From Pontibacter korlensis (lineage in GTDB: Bacteria > Bacteroidota > Bacteroidia > Cytophagales > Hymenobacteraceae), in NCBI RefSeq assembly GCF_000973725.1, contig NZ_CP009621.1, forward strand, positions 2,330,501-2,394,500: 64,000 nucleotides of DNA. The letters are read 5' to 3'. The notes under the pieces were generated by a model. That model ran no database searches and had not been told where the DNA came from. It saw nothing but the letters and a program-made list of their open reading frames with translations. Shown in pieces: positions 34,156 to 43,588 of the stretch (position 1 is the stretch's first letter; each line of letters begins with the position of its first letter). The position numbers and the translations under genes were made by a program.

Positions 34156-34902
34156 ATGACCAAAATTGCATTTGTTACCGGAGCCACCTCAGGTATTGGC
34201 CTTGCCACTGCCTTGGAGTTGGCCAGCAAAGGGTATCGCATTATCGCTGCTGGTCGCCGTTTAGAGCGTTTGCAGGAACTGCAGCAAAAACTAGGCGAAG
34301 AGAGCGTGTATCCCTTAACTTTTGATGTGCGCAATAAAGAAGCCGTACTACAGGCAATCGCCTCTTTACCTCAGGAATGGCGTAACATAGAGGTGTTGAT
34401 CAATAATGCGGGTAATGCCCATGGCCTTGCACCTGTGCAGGAAGGGGCCTTGGAAGATTGGGATGCCATGATTGACATCAATGTGAAAGGACTGCTGTAT
34501 GTAACAAAGGCTGTGCTGCCGTTTATGCAGCAGGGCAGAGGCCATATAGTAAACGTAGGTTCTATTGCTGGTAAAGAAGTATACCCTAACGGGAACGTGT
34601 ACTGTGCTTCAAAGCATGCTGTAGATGCTCTTTCTAAAGCAATGCGTATAGACCTGGTACAGCAAGGCATCAAAGTGTCAGAAGTAAATCCGGGGGCGGT
34701 GGAGACGGAGTTCTCAGAAGTGCGTTTCAAAGGGGATAAGGAGCGCGCTGCTACAGTATATCAAGGTTATGAGCCACTACAGGCACAAGACATAGCCGAG
34801 CTCATAAGCTTTATTGTAACGCGTCCCGCACACGTGAATTTGGCTGAGGTATTAGTCCTGCCAACTGCACAGGCCTCATCTACTATAATTAAAAAGCAGT
34901 AG
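34156..34902 (+). CDS. SDR family NAD(P)-dependent oxidoreductase
   Basis: A 248-residue classical short-chain dehydrogenase of the YdfG type. The Rossmann motif TGATSGIGLATALELA, NNAGNAHG and the catalytic SIAGKEVYPNGNVYCASKHA (Ser, Tyr and Lys) are intact. Residues AAGRRLERL after strand two carry the Arg pair usual for NADP(H) preference. ATG 34156 lies five bases past the porT stop; a TTG at 34144 would add four residues. YdfG relatives act on 3-hydroxy acids such as serine; the substrate here is inferred only. Confidence 0.92.
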   Translation: MTKIAFVTGATSGIGLATALELASKGYRIIAAGRRLERLQELQQKLGEESVYPLTFDVRNKEAVLQAIASLPQEWRNIEVLINNAGNAHGLAPVQEGALEDWDAMIDINVKGLLYVTKAVLPFMQQGRGHIVNVGSIAGKEVYPNGNVYCASKHAVDALSKAMRIDLVQQGIKVSEVNPGAVETEFSEVRFKGDKERAATVYQGYEPLQAQDIAELISFIVTRPAHVNLAEVLVLPTAQASSTIIKKQ

Positions 34903-34926
34903 TAAACAAGATACTACCTTATATAA

Positions 34927-34975
34927 AAGCCCCGCCTCCGTTTCATTACAACAGGGGCGGGGCTTCTGCTTTTTA
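34927..34975 (+). terminator. intrinsic terminator of the SDR gene
   Basis: Stem AAGCCCCGCC/GGCGGGGCTT with a 19-base loop, followed by CTGCTTTTT. It lies between convergent genes. Confidence 0.82.
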
Positions 34976-34984
34976 GCTCTCTGG

Positions 34985-35383
34985 CTACGACAGGAGGCCT
35001 TTGTTTCTCAGCCAGTCAAAGATGATCTTATCTACAGGTGATACTTTGTCTCTGTCAGCATACTGCAGCCACACAACTTCTTCTATCTCGGAGGCTGCTT
35101 TGATGGTGCCCTTGTACCTGGCACTGTAGCACTGCATTTTTACTTCTATACCTTCGGCGTGACCATGTGCCTGCGCCTGAAAAGTTTCTACGTACTCAAT
35201 CGAGTCCGGAATTAGCCTGATACTTAGCTCTTCCTCAATCTCCCGCATTAAGGTTTCTTGGTCGGTTTCACCAGCTTCGCGCTTGCCGCCGGGTATGTAG
35301 TATACATTCTTACCGCGGCTCCTCGTACTCAAAATCTTGCCGTCTTTCAGCTCAATCCAAGCTAATTTATCGATGATCTTCAT
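34985..35383 (-). CDS. NUDIX domain protein
   Basis: A 132-residue nucleoside-diphosphate-X hydrolase. The Nudix box is seen as GGKREAGETDQETLMREIEEEL, that is G-x5-E-x7-REU-x-EE with Leu in the final Gly position. Start ATG 35383 gives MKIIDKLAWIELKDGKIL; the frame stays open to 35434 but that region overlaps a large hairpin. Substrate unknown. Cytosolic. Confidence 0.9.
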   Translation of the reverse strand: MKIIDKLAWIELKDGKILSTRSRGKNVYYIPGGKREAGETDQETLMREIEEELSIRLIPDSIEYVETFQAQAHGHAEGIEVKMQCYSARYKGTIKAASEIEEVVWLQYADRDKVSPVDKIIFDWLRNKGLLS

Positions 35384-35414
35384 TTTTACTGTACTTGATG
35401 AATCAGGTAGAAAC

Positions 35415-35463
35415 TTTATCCTTAGACAGCTCACCCTAACAAGATGAGCTGTCTAAGGATAAA
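35415..35463 (-). terminator. 19-base-pair hairpin after the oligopeptidase gene
   Basis: Perfect stem TTTATCCTTAGACAGCTCA and complement, 11-base loop, directly after the stop of the minus-strand oligopeptidase. The following T tract is weak (AAAGTTTC), so factor dependence or RNA protection is possible. Confidence 0.78.
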
Positions 35464-37551
35464 TTATTTCTGCTCTGAGAGTAACTGCATAACAAAAGCG
35501 TATAAATCTGCTTCCTCCCGCACACTGGAATAAATGCCTGTGGCTCCGTAATGACCTGCGCCTCCCTCAACACGAAGCAGTACAGGGTTTGTTTGGGCAG
35601 ATCGGTTCTGCAGCCTGGCTGCAAACTTATAAGAGTGTAGCGGTGGCACCCTATCGTCGTTGGATGAGGTCATGATGAGCATAGCAGGATAATTCACCTC
35701 CTCCTTTATGTTGTGCAGTGGCGAGTAGCTGCGCAGCCTTTCAAAGCTTTGGCTATCGGTTACAGTGCCGTACTCATCTACATGGAAAAGCCCAACAGTG
35801 AACCGCTCCAGGCGGAGCATATCCAGTGGTGCTACAACCGGTACTACTGCTTTGAATAGCTCAGGACGCTGAACGGCTGCTGCAGCAACTACAAGACCGC
35901 CATTAGAGCCTCCTGTTGCAGCTAACTTCGATGGATGGGTATAGCCGGTTTTTATCAGGTACTCAGCTGCAGCCACAAAATCATCGAATGATGTTTGCTT
36001 GCTGGCTCCACGACCTTGTGCAGCCCATTGGCCACCCAATTCTCCACCACCACGAATAGAGGCAAAGGCAAATACACCGCCGTTCTTGATAAAATGGATC
36101 AGGCCCGGCTCAAAGCTTGGCTGAGAGATGGCGCCAAAGCCGCCATAGGCTTTAAGTAAGGTCGGGTTAGTACCATCTAACTTCAGGCCCTTCTCATACA
36201 CCAGTGTCATAGGTACAGGAGTGCCGTCCTTGCCAGGATATTCTACTGCTTTATACTCGAACTTATCCAGGTCATAGGTTACAGTAGTGCGGTCGGTAAG
36301 GGTGCGTTCAAAGGTCTTAGTGTTGAACCTGTATACCACCGACGGAAATGTGTAGGAAGAGTAGCGGTAAAGTACCTCGTCGTCATCTGGCGAGCCTGAG
36401 AAACTGCCTATGGTGGTTGCTACAGGTAGCTCCAGGTTGTAAAGCATTTTACCACTGTAGTCAAACACAGTTAAAAGAGGGTGGCCATTGGTAAGATAAG
36501 TAGCAATAAAGCGGTCATCCATCAGGAAAGTTTCAAGCAAAAGCGCCTTTGAGAACTCAGGCACAATAACACGCCAGTTAAATGGGCTGGCAGGGTCTAT
36601 TTCAATAAGCCGGCCATTGTTTGCCTTATAGCTTGTTTCGGCAATGAGCTTTCCATTGTAGCTACCCAGAATATCCAAGCCGAAAGAGATGTTGGTCAGG
36701 AGTGGCTTGAGCGTTGGCTGTGTTTCATGGTAATCAATGTAATAGTAATTTTTAACATTGGTTTGCTCATTCCGCTCAGTTAGTACAAAAAAGCGCTCGT
36801 TTGCCGTAGTAATAAAATCAAATGTAACAGCCGCATTGCCTCGCTCAAAAATAAGCTTATCCTCGCTTTGGGCTGTACCTATTTGGTGGTAGAATACTTT
36901 CTGTGCCTTGCCTTCGGGGTAGGCAGCATAGAAGAAGCCATTATCTTTCCAGGCTATGTTCGAGAACTTTACACGCTGGAGATGGTCGGGGCGGTGCACA
37001 GCACTCTTAAGCTCTATAACCTTGATTTCTGCCCAATCGCTGCCATTGCGGCTGAACTGGTAGGCCAGCAAATCAGATCCTTTTGACACATCGAATCCCT
37101 TTAGCAATATCCTGTCTTTTGCAGAGATGTGCGCAGGGTCTACCAGTGGCTTCAGATCATCGAGGCGTGGGTTACTGCTCATCTCCTTTTTGAAGAAGAG
37201 CGCTGGCGTGCCGTTGTTATTGTAATAGTAGTAGCGGAAGTAGTAGTCGCCAACTTTGGTGTAGTTGTGGCTGGCACTAGCGTAAGAGTACTTGTCTATA
37301 GCCAGAAAGGCATTGGTTTGGTTAGATGCCTTGGTGAGGTACTTTTTCGATAATTTATTTTGCTCCTCTACCCAAGTTAACACTTTGGGATTATTCTGGT
37401 CTTCCAGCCATCTGTACTTGTCGGGTACAACATGCTGGTTATGGAATGTGTCTGCTACTGCCGATTCTTTGGTAACAGGATACTCGAGTTGCTGGGCAAA
37501 AAGCTGCCCTGCCTGCAAACACACCAGGAGGGGAAGTAAAATTTGTTTCAT
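35464..37551 (-). CDS. prolyl oligopeptidase family serine peptidase
   Basis: A 695-residue secreted peptidase cleaving after proline in short peptides. The signal peptide is MKQILLPLLVCLQAGQLFAQ. The N-terminal propeller domain (about 80-430) covers the active site; the catalytic triad in the C-terminal alpha/beta hydrolase domain is Ser549 (GGSNGG), Asp633 (SNDDRV) and His667 (GGAGHYG). The motif YGGFGAISQPSFEPG is typical of the S9A family. Likely periplasmic. The gene is alone, with a strong hairpin after it. Confidence 0.95.
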   Translation of the reverse strand: MKQILLPLLVCLQAGQLFAQQLEYPVTKESAVADTFHNQHVVPDKYRWLEDQNNPKVLTWVEEQNKLSKKYLTKASNQTNAFLAIDKYSYASASHNYTKVGDYYFRYYYYNNNGTPALFFKKEMSSNPRLDDLKPLVDPAHISAKDRILLKGFDVSKGSDLLAYQFSRNGSDWAEIKVIELKSAVHRPDHLQRVKFSNIAWKDNGFFYAAYPEGKAQKVFYHQIGTAQSEDKLIFERGNAAVTFDFITTANERFFVLTERNEQTNVKNYYYIDYHETQPTLKPLLTNISFGLDILGSYNGKLIAETSYKANNGRLIEIDPASPFNWRVIVPEFSKALLLETFLMDDRFIATYLTNGHPLLTVFDYSGKMLYNLELPVATTIGSFSGSPDDDEVLYRYSSYTFPSVVYRFNTKTFERTLTDRTTVTYDLDKFEYKAVEYPGKDGTPVPMTLVYEKGLKLDGTNPTLLKAYGGFGAISQPSFEPGLIHFIKNGGVFAFASIRGGGELGGQWAAQGRGASKQTSFDDFVAAAEYLIKTGYTHPSKLAATGGSNGGLVVAAAAVQRPELFKAVVPVVAPLDMLRLERFTVGLFHVDEYGTVTDSQSFERLRSYSPLHNIKEEVNYPAMLIMTSSNDDRVPPLHSYKFAARLQNRSAQTNPVLLRVEGGAGHYGATGIYSSVREEADLYAFVMQLLSEQK

Positions 37552-37884
37552 GAAAAAAAGGATGATATGGAAGAATTGTATAACCAGCTGTGACTGCTGT
37601 TAAAGCAAGGTTTTGATAGTATAATAGATTGTTGTGCGGCTAAATTAATACAATTTCCTGAACCAGGAGAAATGTTCTGAGAGAACTGTAAAATAGTAAA
37701 GTACAGCTTGAGTTAGCTGAAGTGCGTTTGGGAAGGGCAGCTATATGAAAGTATATACAGGATAGAGCACAATGATTTCTGTTCCTAACCTTGTAATAAA
37801 ATGAGTGTTGCTTCTACAGTTGGAGAAAGACTTGCTTGACTGAAGGTTTAAAGTGCTCCTTTACTTTATGTACAGTTACCTGCA

Positions 37885-37928
37885 CAGCACACTTTGCTCT
37901 TTGAAGTCTTTAAGAGCAAAGTGTGCTG
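37885..37928 (-). terminator. 17-base-pair hairpin downstream of the barrel-less lipoprotein gene
   Basis: Perfect stem CAGCACACTTTGCTCTT with complement and a 10-base loop, 32 bases past the stop of the minus-strand gene. No T run follows on that strand. Apart from it, the gap 37552-37959 holds nothing I recognise. Confidence 0.6.
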
Positions 37929-37959
37929 CCGCAAAATTATACTTATAAGAACTTAAGAA

Positions 37960-39552
37960 CTAAAAGCCTTCCCGGTCGAAGGCATGTACACGCACATCGC
38001 TTGTACGCTTATCTTTTATTTCAGGACCACCTTCTACTTCTGTGCCACGCTTGGTGTCGTACACCCACGTTTTCTTGCCCCAGCCGCTTACTTCTGAACT
38101 GTCCTTTATCTCGTCTTCGCCACGGCCGCCCACAATTTTAACTTTGATGCCTATCTTCACCTTACCGCTTATCTCAAACTTGTCATCTTCAGCCAAACCG
38201 TGCAGTGTAATCAGTTTTGTTTCTGATCGTTTGAACACGCGATGGTATGTTACCGTGTCGTCAGACTTGCGGCGAACAGTTACCTCGGTTTCCTCATGGT
38301 TCAGGCGCTTTACCTCAAACTTATCCTCTTGATCGGTGCCTACAACCAGTGCTTCTTTGGCCAATATCTCGTAGAATTCGGCAGCGGCATCGCGTAACTG
38401 GTTACGTCGGCTTACCAGCCTTTCTTTAGTTCTGCTGCCCTCCAACTCATACACTGCTTCGGGGTACTGGCGTACGGCCTGCTCTATCACCTCATCAGTT
38501 ATATGTTGCTGCAGCTCCATGGCTAGCGAATCAAACTGCTGGCGGGTTACCTGCGACAGCGCCCTGTTGTCAATGAACGAGGAGTTGATGGTGAGGGCAT
38601 AGACATCATTAAAATCTTCATCAAACGATTCAAACTTACGGATAGCCCAGTTGCGGCTGAAAATCCAGGGGATTATCCCGTCTTGGAAACGGTAAAACGC
38701 ATTATCGCGGTCTTTAGGGATAGGGCGGTAATAGTGGTTGCCGTTACGCTCGTGCTCAGTCCATTCCCACTGTCCCTCATGGCGGTCCCAATCGTGTATG
38801 AGTAGGTCAAACAGACGAGCCTTAGCAAAGGCAAGTTGGTCTATAAAATGGTCGTCTTCCCCAAAGCGGTGGTTAAGCATCTTTCCGCTACCTACAATAT
38901 CAGTGGCATTACCAGATACCTCGTCTACCATGCGGTCATCGTTATACTTCTCCTCCAGTAGATACACCTTGTCGCTGGCGACTTCTTTATACTCTCCAAA
39001 GTCACTATCGTCAGGGCGCACATATACCAGTTTAGGCGTAGCATGAGGGATAGCGGCTGCTTTGGCCATAGGAGGTAAAACCAGGGCGGCATAAGGGTTT
39101 ATTGCCGAAATCTGATCGCGGAGAACGTTTACAACAAACGTTGTGCGCCATACTTTGGGCAGAACCTCTGAGGGTTCTTTGTCTACAGACCGGAGCGCAT
39201 AAGTTTTATTGTCAGTATTTACCAGTGTAAAGCTGGTTGTCTGAAAGCCGCCACCAATTTTTTCAATGCTAAGGCCACCCCAGGTAGTATCCATATCGAA
39301 AACCGGAACGGTAACTGGAGCTGACCAGAGAGGGCGGTAGTGCTGTCCCCAGAAGAGGCGGTGCAGAAAGCCCCGCTTATAGTGGGCTCCAGCCTTTACT
39401 TTAATACTATCTACAGATGTTGGGTCGTCCTTCAGACGTTGGTATGCTTCAGCTTCTACCACAGGTGTTTTGGCGTAGAAGTTCTTTCTGGCACAGCCAG
39501 CTGAAGCCATTATCAACAAGGCAAGTATTACATGCCAGTAGTATATCTTCAT
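37960..39552 (-). CDS. lipoprotein resembling the N-terminal part of Bacteroidota outer-membrane BamA-like proteins
   Basis: A 530-residue lipoprotein: the signal ends SAGC with Cys20. Large Bacteroidota surface proteins share its middle segment LFDLLIHDWDRHEGQWEW and YYRPIPKDRDNAFY, and its repeats LHGLAEDDKFEISG and IKVKIVGGRGEDEI, but they go on into a surface-antigen (D15/BamA-type) barrel. Here the protein stops at HAFDREGF, exactly where the barrel would begin, and no barrel sequence follows in any frame in the next 400 bases. It could be a natural short form or a truncation. Function unknown; the HDWDRHEGQW part recalls kinase- or phosphatase-like folds, but this is not established. 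Confidence 0.82.
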   Translation of the reverse strand: MKIYYWHVILALLIMASAGCARKNFYAKTPVVEAEAYQRLKDDPTSVDSIKVKAGAHYKRGFLHRLFWGQHYRPLWSAPVTVPVFDMDTTWGGLSIEKIGGGFQTTSFTLVNTDNKTYALRSVDKEPSEVLPKVWRTTFVVNVLRDQISAINPYAALVLPPMAKAAAIPHATPKLVYVRPDDSDFGEYKEVASDKVYLLEEKYNDDRMVDEVSGNATDIVGSGKMLNHRFGEDDHFIDQLAFAKARLFDLLIHDWDRHEGQWEWTEHERNGNHYYRPIPKDRDNAFYRFQDGIIPWIFSRNWAIRKFESFDEDFNDVYALTINSSFIDNRALSQVTRQQFDSLAMELQQHITDEVIEQAVRQYPEAVYELEGSRTKERLVSRRNQLRDAAAEFYEILAKEALVVGTDQEDKFEVKRLNHEETEVTVRRKSDDTVTYHRVFKRSETKLITLHGLAEDDKFEISGKVKIGIKVKIVGGRGEDEIKDSSEVSGWGKKTWVYDTKRGTEVEGGPEIKDKRTSDVRVHAFDREGF

Positions 39553-39845
39553 TCAGGTTTGGGTGCTGTTTCTAAGACACTTTAACGTAATGCAGCTATA
39601 ATGTTTTCACGTGAACCATATATAAACCTTAGTTAAAGTGCCCTGTGAGGTAGGTAAAAGGTAATCTAAAGTATAGCTATAGTTCAATATTTTATTTGTC
39701 TGTTCGTTAGCACATGTTAAGGTAGTTTAAAGGGCAAAGTAGGAAGTGTAACCTGCAGATAACAAACGACTTTAATGTAATTTTGACCCAACTTTTTTAT
39801 AATGGTTGTTTAAACAAGTATGGTGGTATATTAGGGAAATACTTC

Positions 39846-39853
39846 TACCTTTG
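39846..39853 (+). promoter_or_regulatory. -7 box TACCTTTG ahead of the DUF5686 gene
   Basis: Exact TAnnTTTG match 22 bases upstream of TTG 39875. It falls within the frame that would be opened by TTG 39806, so it argues for the later start. Confidence 0.55.
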
Positions 39854-39874
39854 CACGCTTTTAAAGATATAGCT

Positions 39875-42361
39875 TTGGTTAGATATATTATAACAATCCT
39901 ACTTGTACTTGCCGCGCTGGGCAGCCAGGCCCAGACCCGTGTCTCGGGGCAAGTTACAGATGCTACTACGGGCGAGGCCCTTCCATTTGTCGGCATCTAC
40001 ATCAAGAATACCTCTATCGGAACCTCTACCGATGCAGAAGGCTTTTACAATATCCGTCTAACAAACACGCCTGACTCGCTGACGGCTGCTTTTGTGGGTT
40101 ACCTGCCCCTTACGCTGCCGATAAAGAAGGGCGTTGCCGTGCAGACGCTTGATTTTAAGCTAAGCACTAATGCGCAGCAACTACAAGAGGTAGTAATACG
40201 GCCTGGCGAGAATCCTGCCTGGGCTATTATGCGTCGGGTGATGGACAACAAAAGCAGCAACGACAAGCGCAAGCTCACAGCTTACCAGTACGAGGCCTAT
40301 ACTAAGATGCAGTTCGATGTGGACAATGTAGGGCAGCAGAAAGGTAAGGGCGTAGTGGGTAAGGCAATCACCTCGCTGGTAGACTCCCAGTTATACTTGG
40401 CTGGTGAAGATGGCAAGAAAGTGCTGCCGTTCTTTATCTCGGAGTCCTTGTCAGACTATTACTACAACAGGGACCCTAAGCGAAATAAGGAGATCCTGAA
40501 AGCCACAAAGGTAACAGGTATCGGTTTGCAGGACGGTACATTGGTGTCGCAGGTGATAGGCAGTAGCTACCAGGACTATAATTTCTACCAGAACTGGGTA
40601 AGCGTGTTGCAGAAGAACTTTATCAGTCCGATTGCCGATGGCTGGAAAAGTTACTACAACTATGAACTGGAAGATAGCACCTACATCGGCAACGACTGGT
40701 GCTATGAGTTATCTTTCAAGCAGAAGCGCCCGCAGGATCTGGCTTTTAACGGCCGTATGTGGATTACTGCAGAGGGTTATGCCCTTCGGAAGCTGGAGGC
40801 TACTGTTAGTAAGTCAGCTAACATCAACTTTGTAGAGAATATTGCCTTAAAGCAGGAGTTGCAACAGGTAGGGGAGAAAGCTTGGATGCCGTCTGAAACA
40901 GAGGTTAAAATCAGGATAGTTGGTCTTACACCTAAGCGACCAGGTATACTAGCCAAAGTGTATACTTCCTACAAGGGTGTGGAAGTGAACCAGCCCCAGA
41001 AGTCAGACTTTTTTGATAAGCCGGTGGAGTTGCTGGCAGGGGCAGGTAAGCAGACTGAAGACTTTTGGGACAAGCACCGCCACGACAGCTTGAGTGTATC
41101 GGATAAGCAAGTGTATGCCACCATCAACACTATACGGGAAACACCAAAAGTGCAGCGTTTTACCAACATTGCTACTGTGCTAGGCACCGGCTACAAGAGC
41201 TTTGGAAAAGTTAGCTGGGGGCCGTGGCCTTATACTTATGCCTACAACAATGTGGAAGGGCATCGCTTTCAGGTAGGAGGCAAGACAAATATAAACTTCA
41301 GCGACAAGCTGGAACTGAGGGCTTACACAGCCTTTGGTACCGAAGATAAGGAACTGAAGTATAGCCTGGGCGGGCGGTACATCTTCAGCCGCAAGCGCTG
41401 GAGCGAAGTAGGATTTACGCACCAGGAGGATCTGGAGCAGGTTGGGCTGATGTCAGACAAGCTGGAGTCCAGCCCGTTCTTTCTGGGCTTTTCACGATTC
41501 GGAGAGCTGCGCCGTCCAATAATGGTGCGCGAGACAGGCCTATACGTGCAACGTGATGTGCTGCGCGGAGTAACGGAGAAGATAAGCCTGCGCAAGCGTC
41601 AGTTTGATCCACAGTATGATTTTGCTTTCTACAAAGATGGCCCAAGCCAGCCGGAGCAGGTAGCTACCAGCTTTACGGCCACAGAAGTTAGCTTTCTGAC
41701 GCGCTATGCCAACAATGAGGTGTTTGTGGAAAACGACAATGAGCGTATTAGCTTGGGCAGCGGAAGCAGGCCGGTGCTGAGCCTGAAGTATACATTGAGC
41801 CTACAGCATGCACTGGGTTCGACAGTAGACTACCAGCGCGTGGACCTGGGGGTGGAGCAGGAGTTTGTAATGGGTCGACTGGGGAACACCTTATACAGGC
41901 TGGAAGCAGGAAAGATATTCTCGCCTGTGCCTTACCCACTGCTGGAGGTGCACACCGGCAACGAAACTCCGTTCTACTACGATGCCACCTATAACCTGAT
42001 GGACTACTTCGAATTTGCCAGTGATACCTATGCTTCGCTGCACTATGAGCAATACTTTGAGGGATTATTGTTCAACCGTCTGCCCCTGATCAAGAAGCTG
42101 AAGTGGCGTGTGCTGGCAACATCTAATATCCTCTACGGCAGCCTTAGCCAAAAGAACCTGGACCTGATGCCAACTATAATACCTACGGGGGCTACGCAGG
42201 AGGCGCTGAAGGCACTGGGGCGCGCACCTTACGTTGAGGTAGGCTACGGTATCGAAAACATCTTTAAAATACTTCGTGTAGATGCTTTCCACCGCCTGAC
42301 ATACCTGGATGAAGGTGCCAGAAAGTTTGGCCTGAAGTTCTCGGTGCAGTTTAAACTGTAA
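39875..42361 (+). CDS. DUF5686 and carboxypeptidase-regulatory-like domain outer-membrane protein
   Basis: An 828-residue outer-membrane protein of unknown function found across Bacteroidota. The signal peptide (TTG start) reads MVRYIITILLVLAALGSQAQ. It is followed by a carboxypeptidase-regulatory-like domain (RVSGQVTDATTGEALPFVGI, then STDAEGFYNIRL) over about residues 21-105, then the DUF5686 region with many strands, ending KFGLKFSVQFKL as a barrel terminus. A TTG at 39806 would extend the protein by 23 residues but hides the signal peptide and the promoter box. Likely cell-envelope role. Confidence 0.88.
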   Translation: MVRYIITILLVLAALGSQAQTRVSGQVTDATTGEALPFVGIYIKNTSIGTSTDAEGFYNIRLTNTPDSLTAAFVGYLPLTLPIKKGVAVQTLDFKLSTNAQQLQEVVIRPGENPAWAIMRRVMDNKSSNDKRKLTAYQYEAYTKMQFDVDNVGQQKGKGVVGKAITSLVDSQLYLAGEDGKKVLPFFISESLSDYYYNRDPKRNKEILKATKVTGIGLQDGTLVSQVIGSSYQDYNFYQNWVSVLQKNFISPIADGWKSYYNYELEDSTYIGNDWCYELSFKQKRPQDLAFNGRMWITAEGYALRKLEATVSKSANINFVENIALKQELQQVGEKAWMPSETEVKIRIVGLTPKRPGILAKVYTSYKGVEVNQPQKSDFFDKPVELLAGAGKQTEDFWDKHRHDSLSVSDKQVYATINTIRETPKVQRFTNIATVLGTGYKSFGKVSWGPWPYTYAYNNVEGHRFQVGGKTNINFSDKLELRAYTAFGTEDKELKYSLGGRYIFSRKRWSEVGFTHQEDLEQVGLMSDKLESSPFFLGFSRFGELRRPIMVRETGLYVQRDVLRGVTEKISLRKRQFDPQYDFAFYKDGPSQPEQVATSFTATEVSFLTRYANNEVFVENDNERISLGSGSRPVLSLKYTLSLQHALGSTVDYQRVDLGVEQEFVMGRLGNTLYRLEAGKIFSPVPYPLLEVHTGNETPFYYDATYNLMDYFEFASDTYASLHYEQYFEGLLFNRLPLIKKLKWRVLATSNILYGSLSQKNLDLMPTIIPTGATQEALKALGRAPYVEVGYGIENIFKILRVDAFHRLTYLDEGARKFGLKFSVQFKL

Positions 42362-42380
42362 TTGAAGTAGAAGTATACGT

Positions 42381-42423
42381 AAAAGAGCCGGGCCACAGAT
42401 ATACTATGGCCCGGCTCTTTTAT
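42381..42423. terminator. bidirectional intrinsic terminator
   Basis: Perfect 15-base-pair stem AAAAGAGCCGGGCCA with complement and 11-base loop between convergent genes. Confidence 0.92.
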
Positions 42424-42480
42424 GACAAAACTCTTAGTGGAGCAGTTTAGCTAGAAATGCTTTAACTGCAAGACGAGGGA

Positions 42481-43584
42481 TTAACGTACTGCCTTCACCA
42501 TCTTCTTCTGTACAGACTTTGGCTCCTGTGTTGGTAGCTGCCGATAGTACCAGATCACAAAGCCGGAAATAGAAAGTATGGCAGGCATCAAACCGAAGAA
42601 GGCATATAGCAACTTCACAAACAAACCTGCAAAATCACCGAAGTGGATAGGATGCAATGATGTCAGGAAGCGGTCCAGCCAAGGTTGGTCACCTACAAAA
42701 AAAGGCTCGCCCAACTCACCAGTTTTATAGTCTGCCTGCATTTTGCTGTAAAACTTGCCGTAGTAGGATGGGTCCGACTCCAGGTGGCCAAGCAGTTGAA
42801 TCTTTCCCTCATCATTTACCGGAAAACGAAGATAGGTGATGTTAAAATCAGGATAGGAGGCTTTAGCTTCTGTCAGGGCAGCATCCACCGAGGCTGTAAT
42901 TTCTGGTACTGCTATTTCCTGTGTTCCGCCTTTAAGTGCGCTGTTTACCACAGTTATAGCCAGCGACAAGCCCGTTACGCACATCAGCATATTAAATACC
43001 AATGCCCATACACCAACTATACGATGCAGGCTAGAGTACATGCTGCGGCGGCTTATAAGCGAAATCTTCTGCCGGAAAGTGATCACCTTTAGTATAGACT
43101 TACGGTAGAGCATAAATCCGGTAATGGTAAGAAAGAGAAGGGCTATACCTATCAGCAGCACGGCTATTTTACCAGGTGTGCCTGAGAGCAGGTTATAGTG
43201 CAGGTTCAGGACAACGTAGGTGAGCCGGTTGTGAGCCTGGCCAACTGTTGAGAGCTTTTCACCAGTTTCGGGGTGTACAAACAACCACCTGCGTAATTGC
43301 CCCTGCCGTAGCTCGTACAACACTGCTTCACTCGGTGTGGCTGGTAGTGAAGGTACTCGTATGTCCCAGCCAGGGTTCTCGGCTCTTACCCAACCTATGG
43401 ACTTATCTATTTGAAGCGCCTGAGCAGGTGTAGCCAACTCGGAATGACTGGCGAACATCACCTCGTCTATATCGTCGTCGAAAACTAGTATAACGCCAGA
43501 AAGGCTGATAACCAGGATGAACATCCCGGCTATCAGCCCACACCAATGGTGAATGGAAAATGTGCGTTTAGTTCGCTTCTTCAA
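42481..43584 (-). CDS. PepSY-associated membrane protein (iron-uptake reductase-like)
   Basis: A 367-residue inner-membrane protein with four hydrophobic helices: IHHWCGLIAGMFILVISLSG near the N-terminus, AVLLIGIALLFLTITGFMLY, IVGVWALVFNMLMCVTGLSL and the last one before YYRQLPTQ. This is the PepSY-TM architecture often linked to siderophore receptors, where it may reduce ferric iron. Conserved helix His residues (HHW and LHRIVG) could bind heme. The TTG start lies four bases after the receptor stop, so the gene is second in an operon with the TonB-dependent receptor and is presumably iron regulated. Confidence 0.92.
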   Translation of the reverse strand: MKKRTKRTFSIHHWCGLIAGMFILVISLSGVILVFDDDIDEVMFASHSELATPAQALQIDKSIGWVRAENPGWDIRVPSLPATPSEAVLYELRQGQLRRWLFVHPETGEKLSTVGQAHNRLTYVVLNLHYNLLSGTPGKIAVLLIGIALLFLTITGFMLYRKSILKVITFRQKISLISRRSMYSSLHRIVGVWALVFNMLMCVTGLSLAITVVNSALKGGTQEIAVPEITASVDAALTEAKASYPDFNITYLRFPVNDEGKIQLLGHLESDPSYYGKFYSKMQADYKTGELGEPFFVGDQPWLDRFLTSLHPIHFGDFAGLFVKLLYAFFGLMPAILSISGFVIWYYRQLPTQEPKSVQKKMVKAVR

Positions 43585-43588
43585 AATG

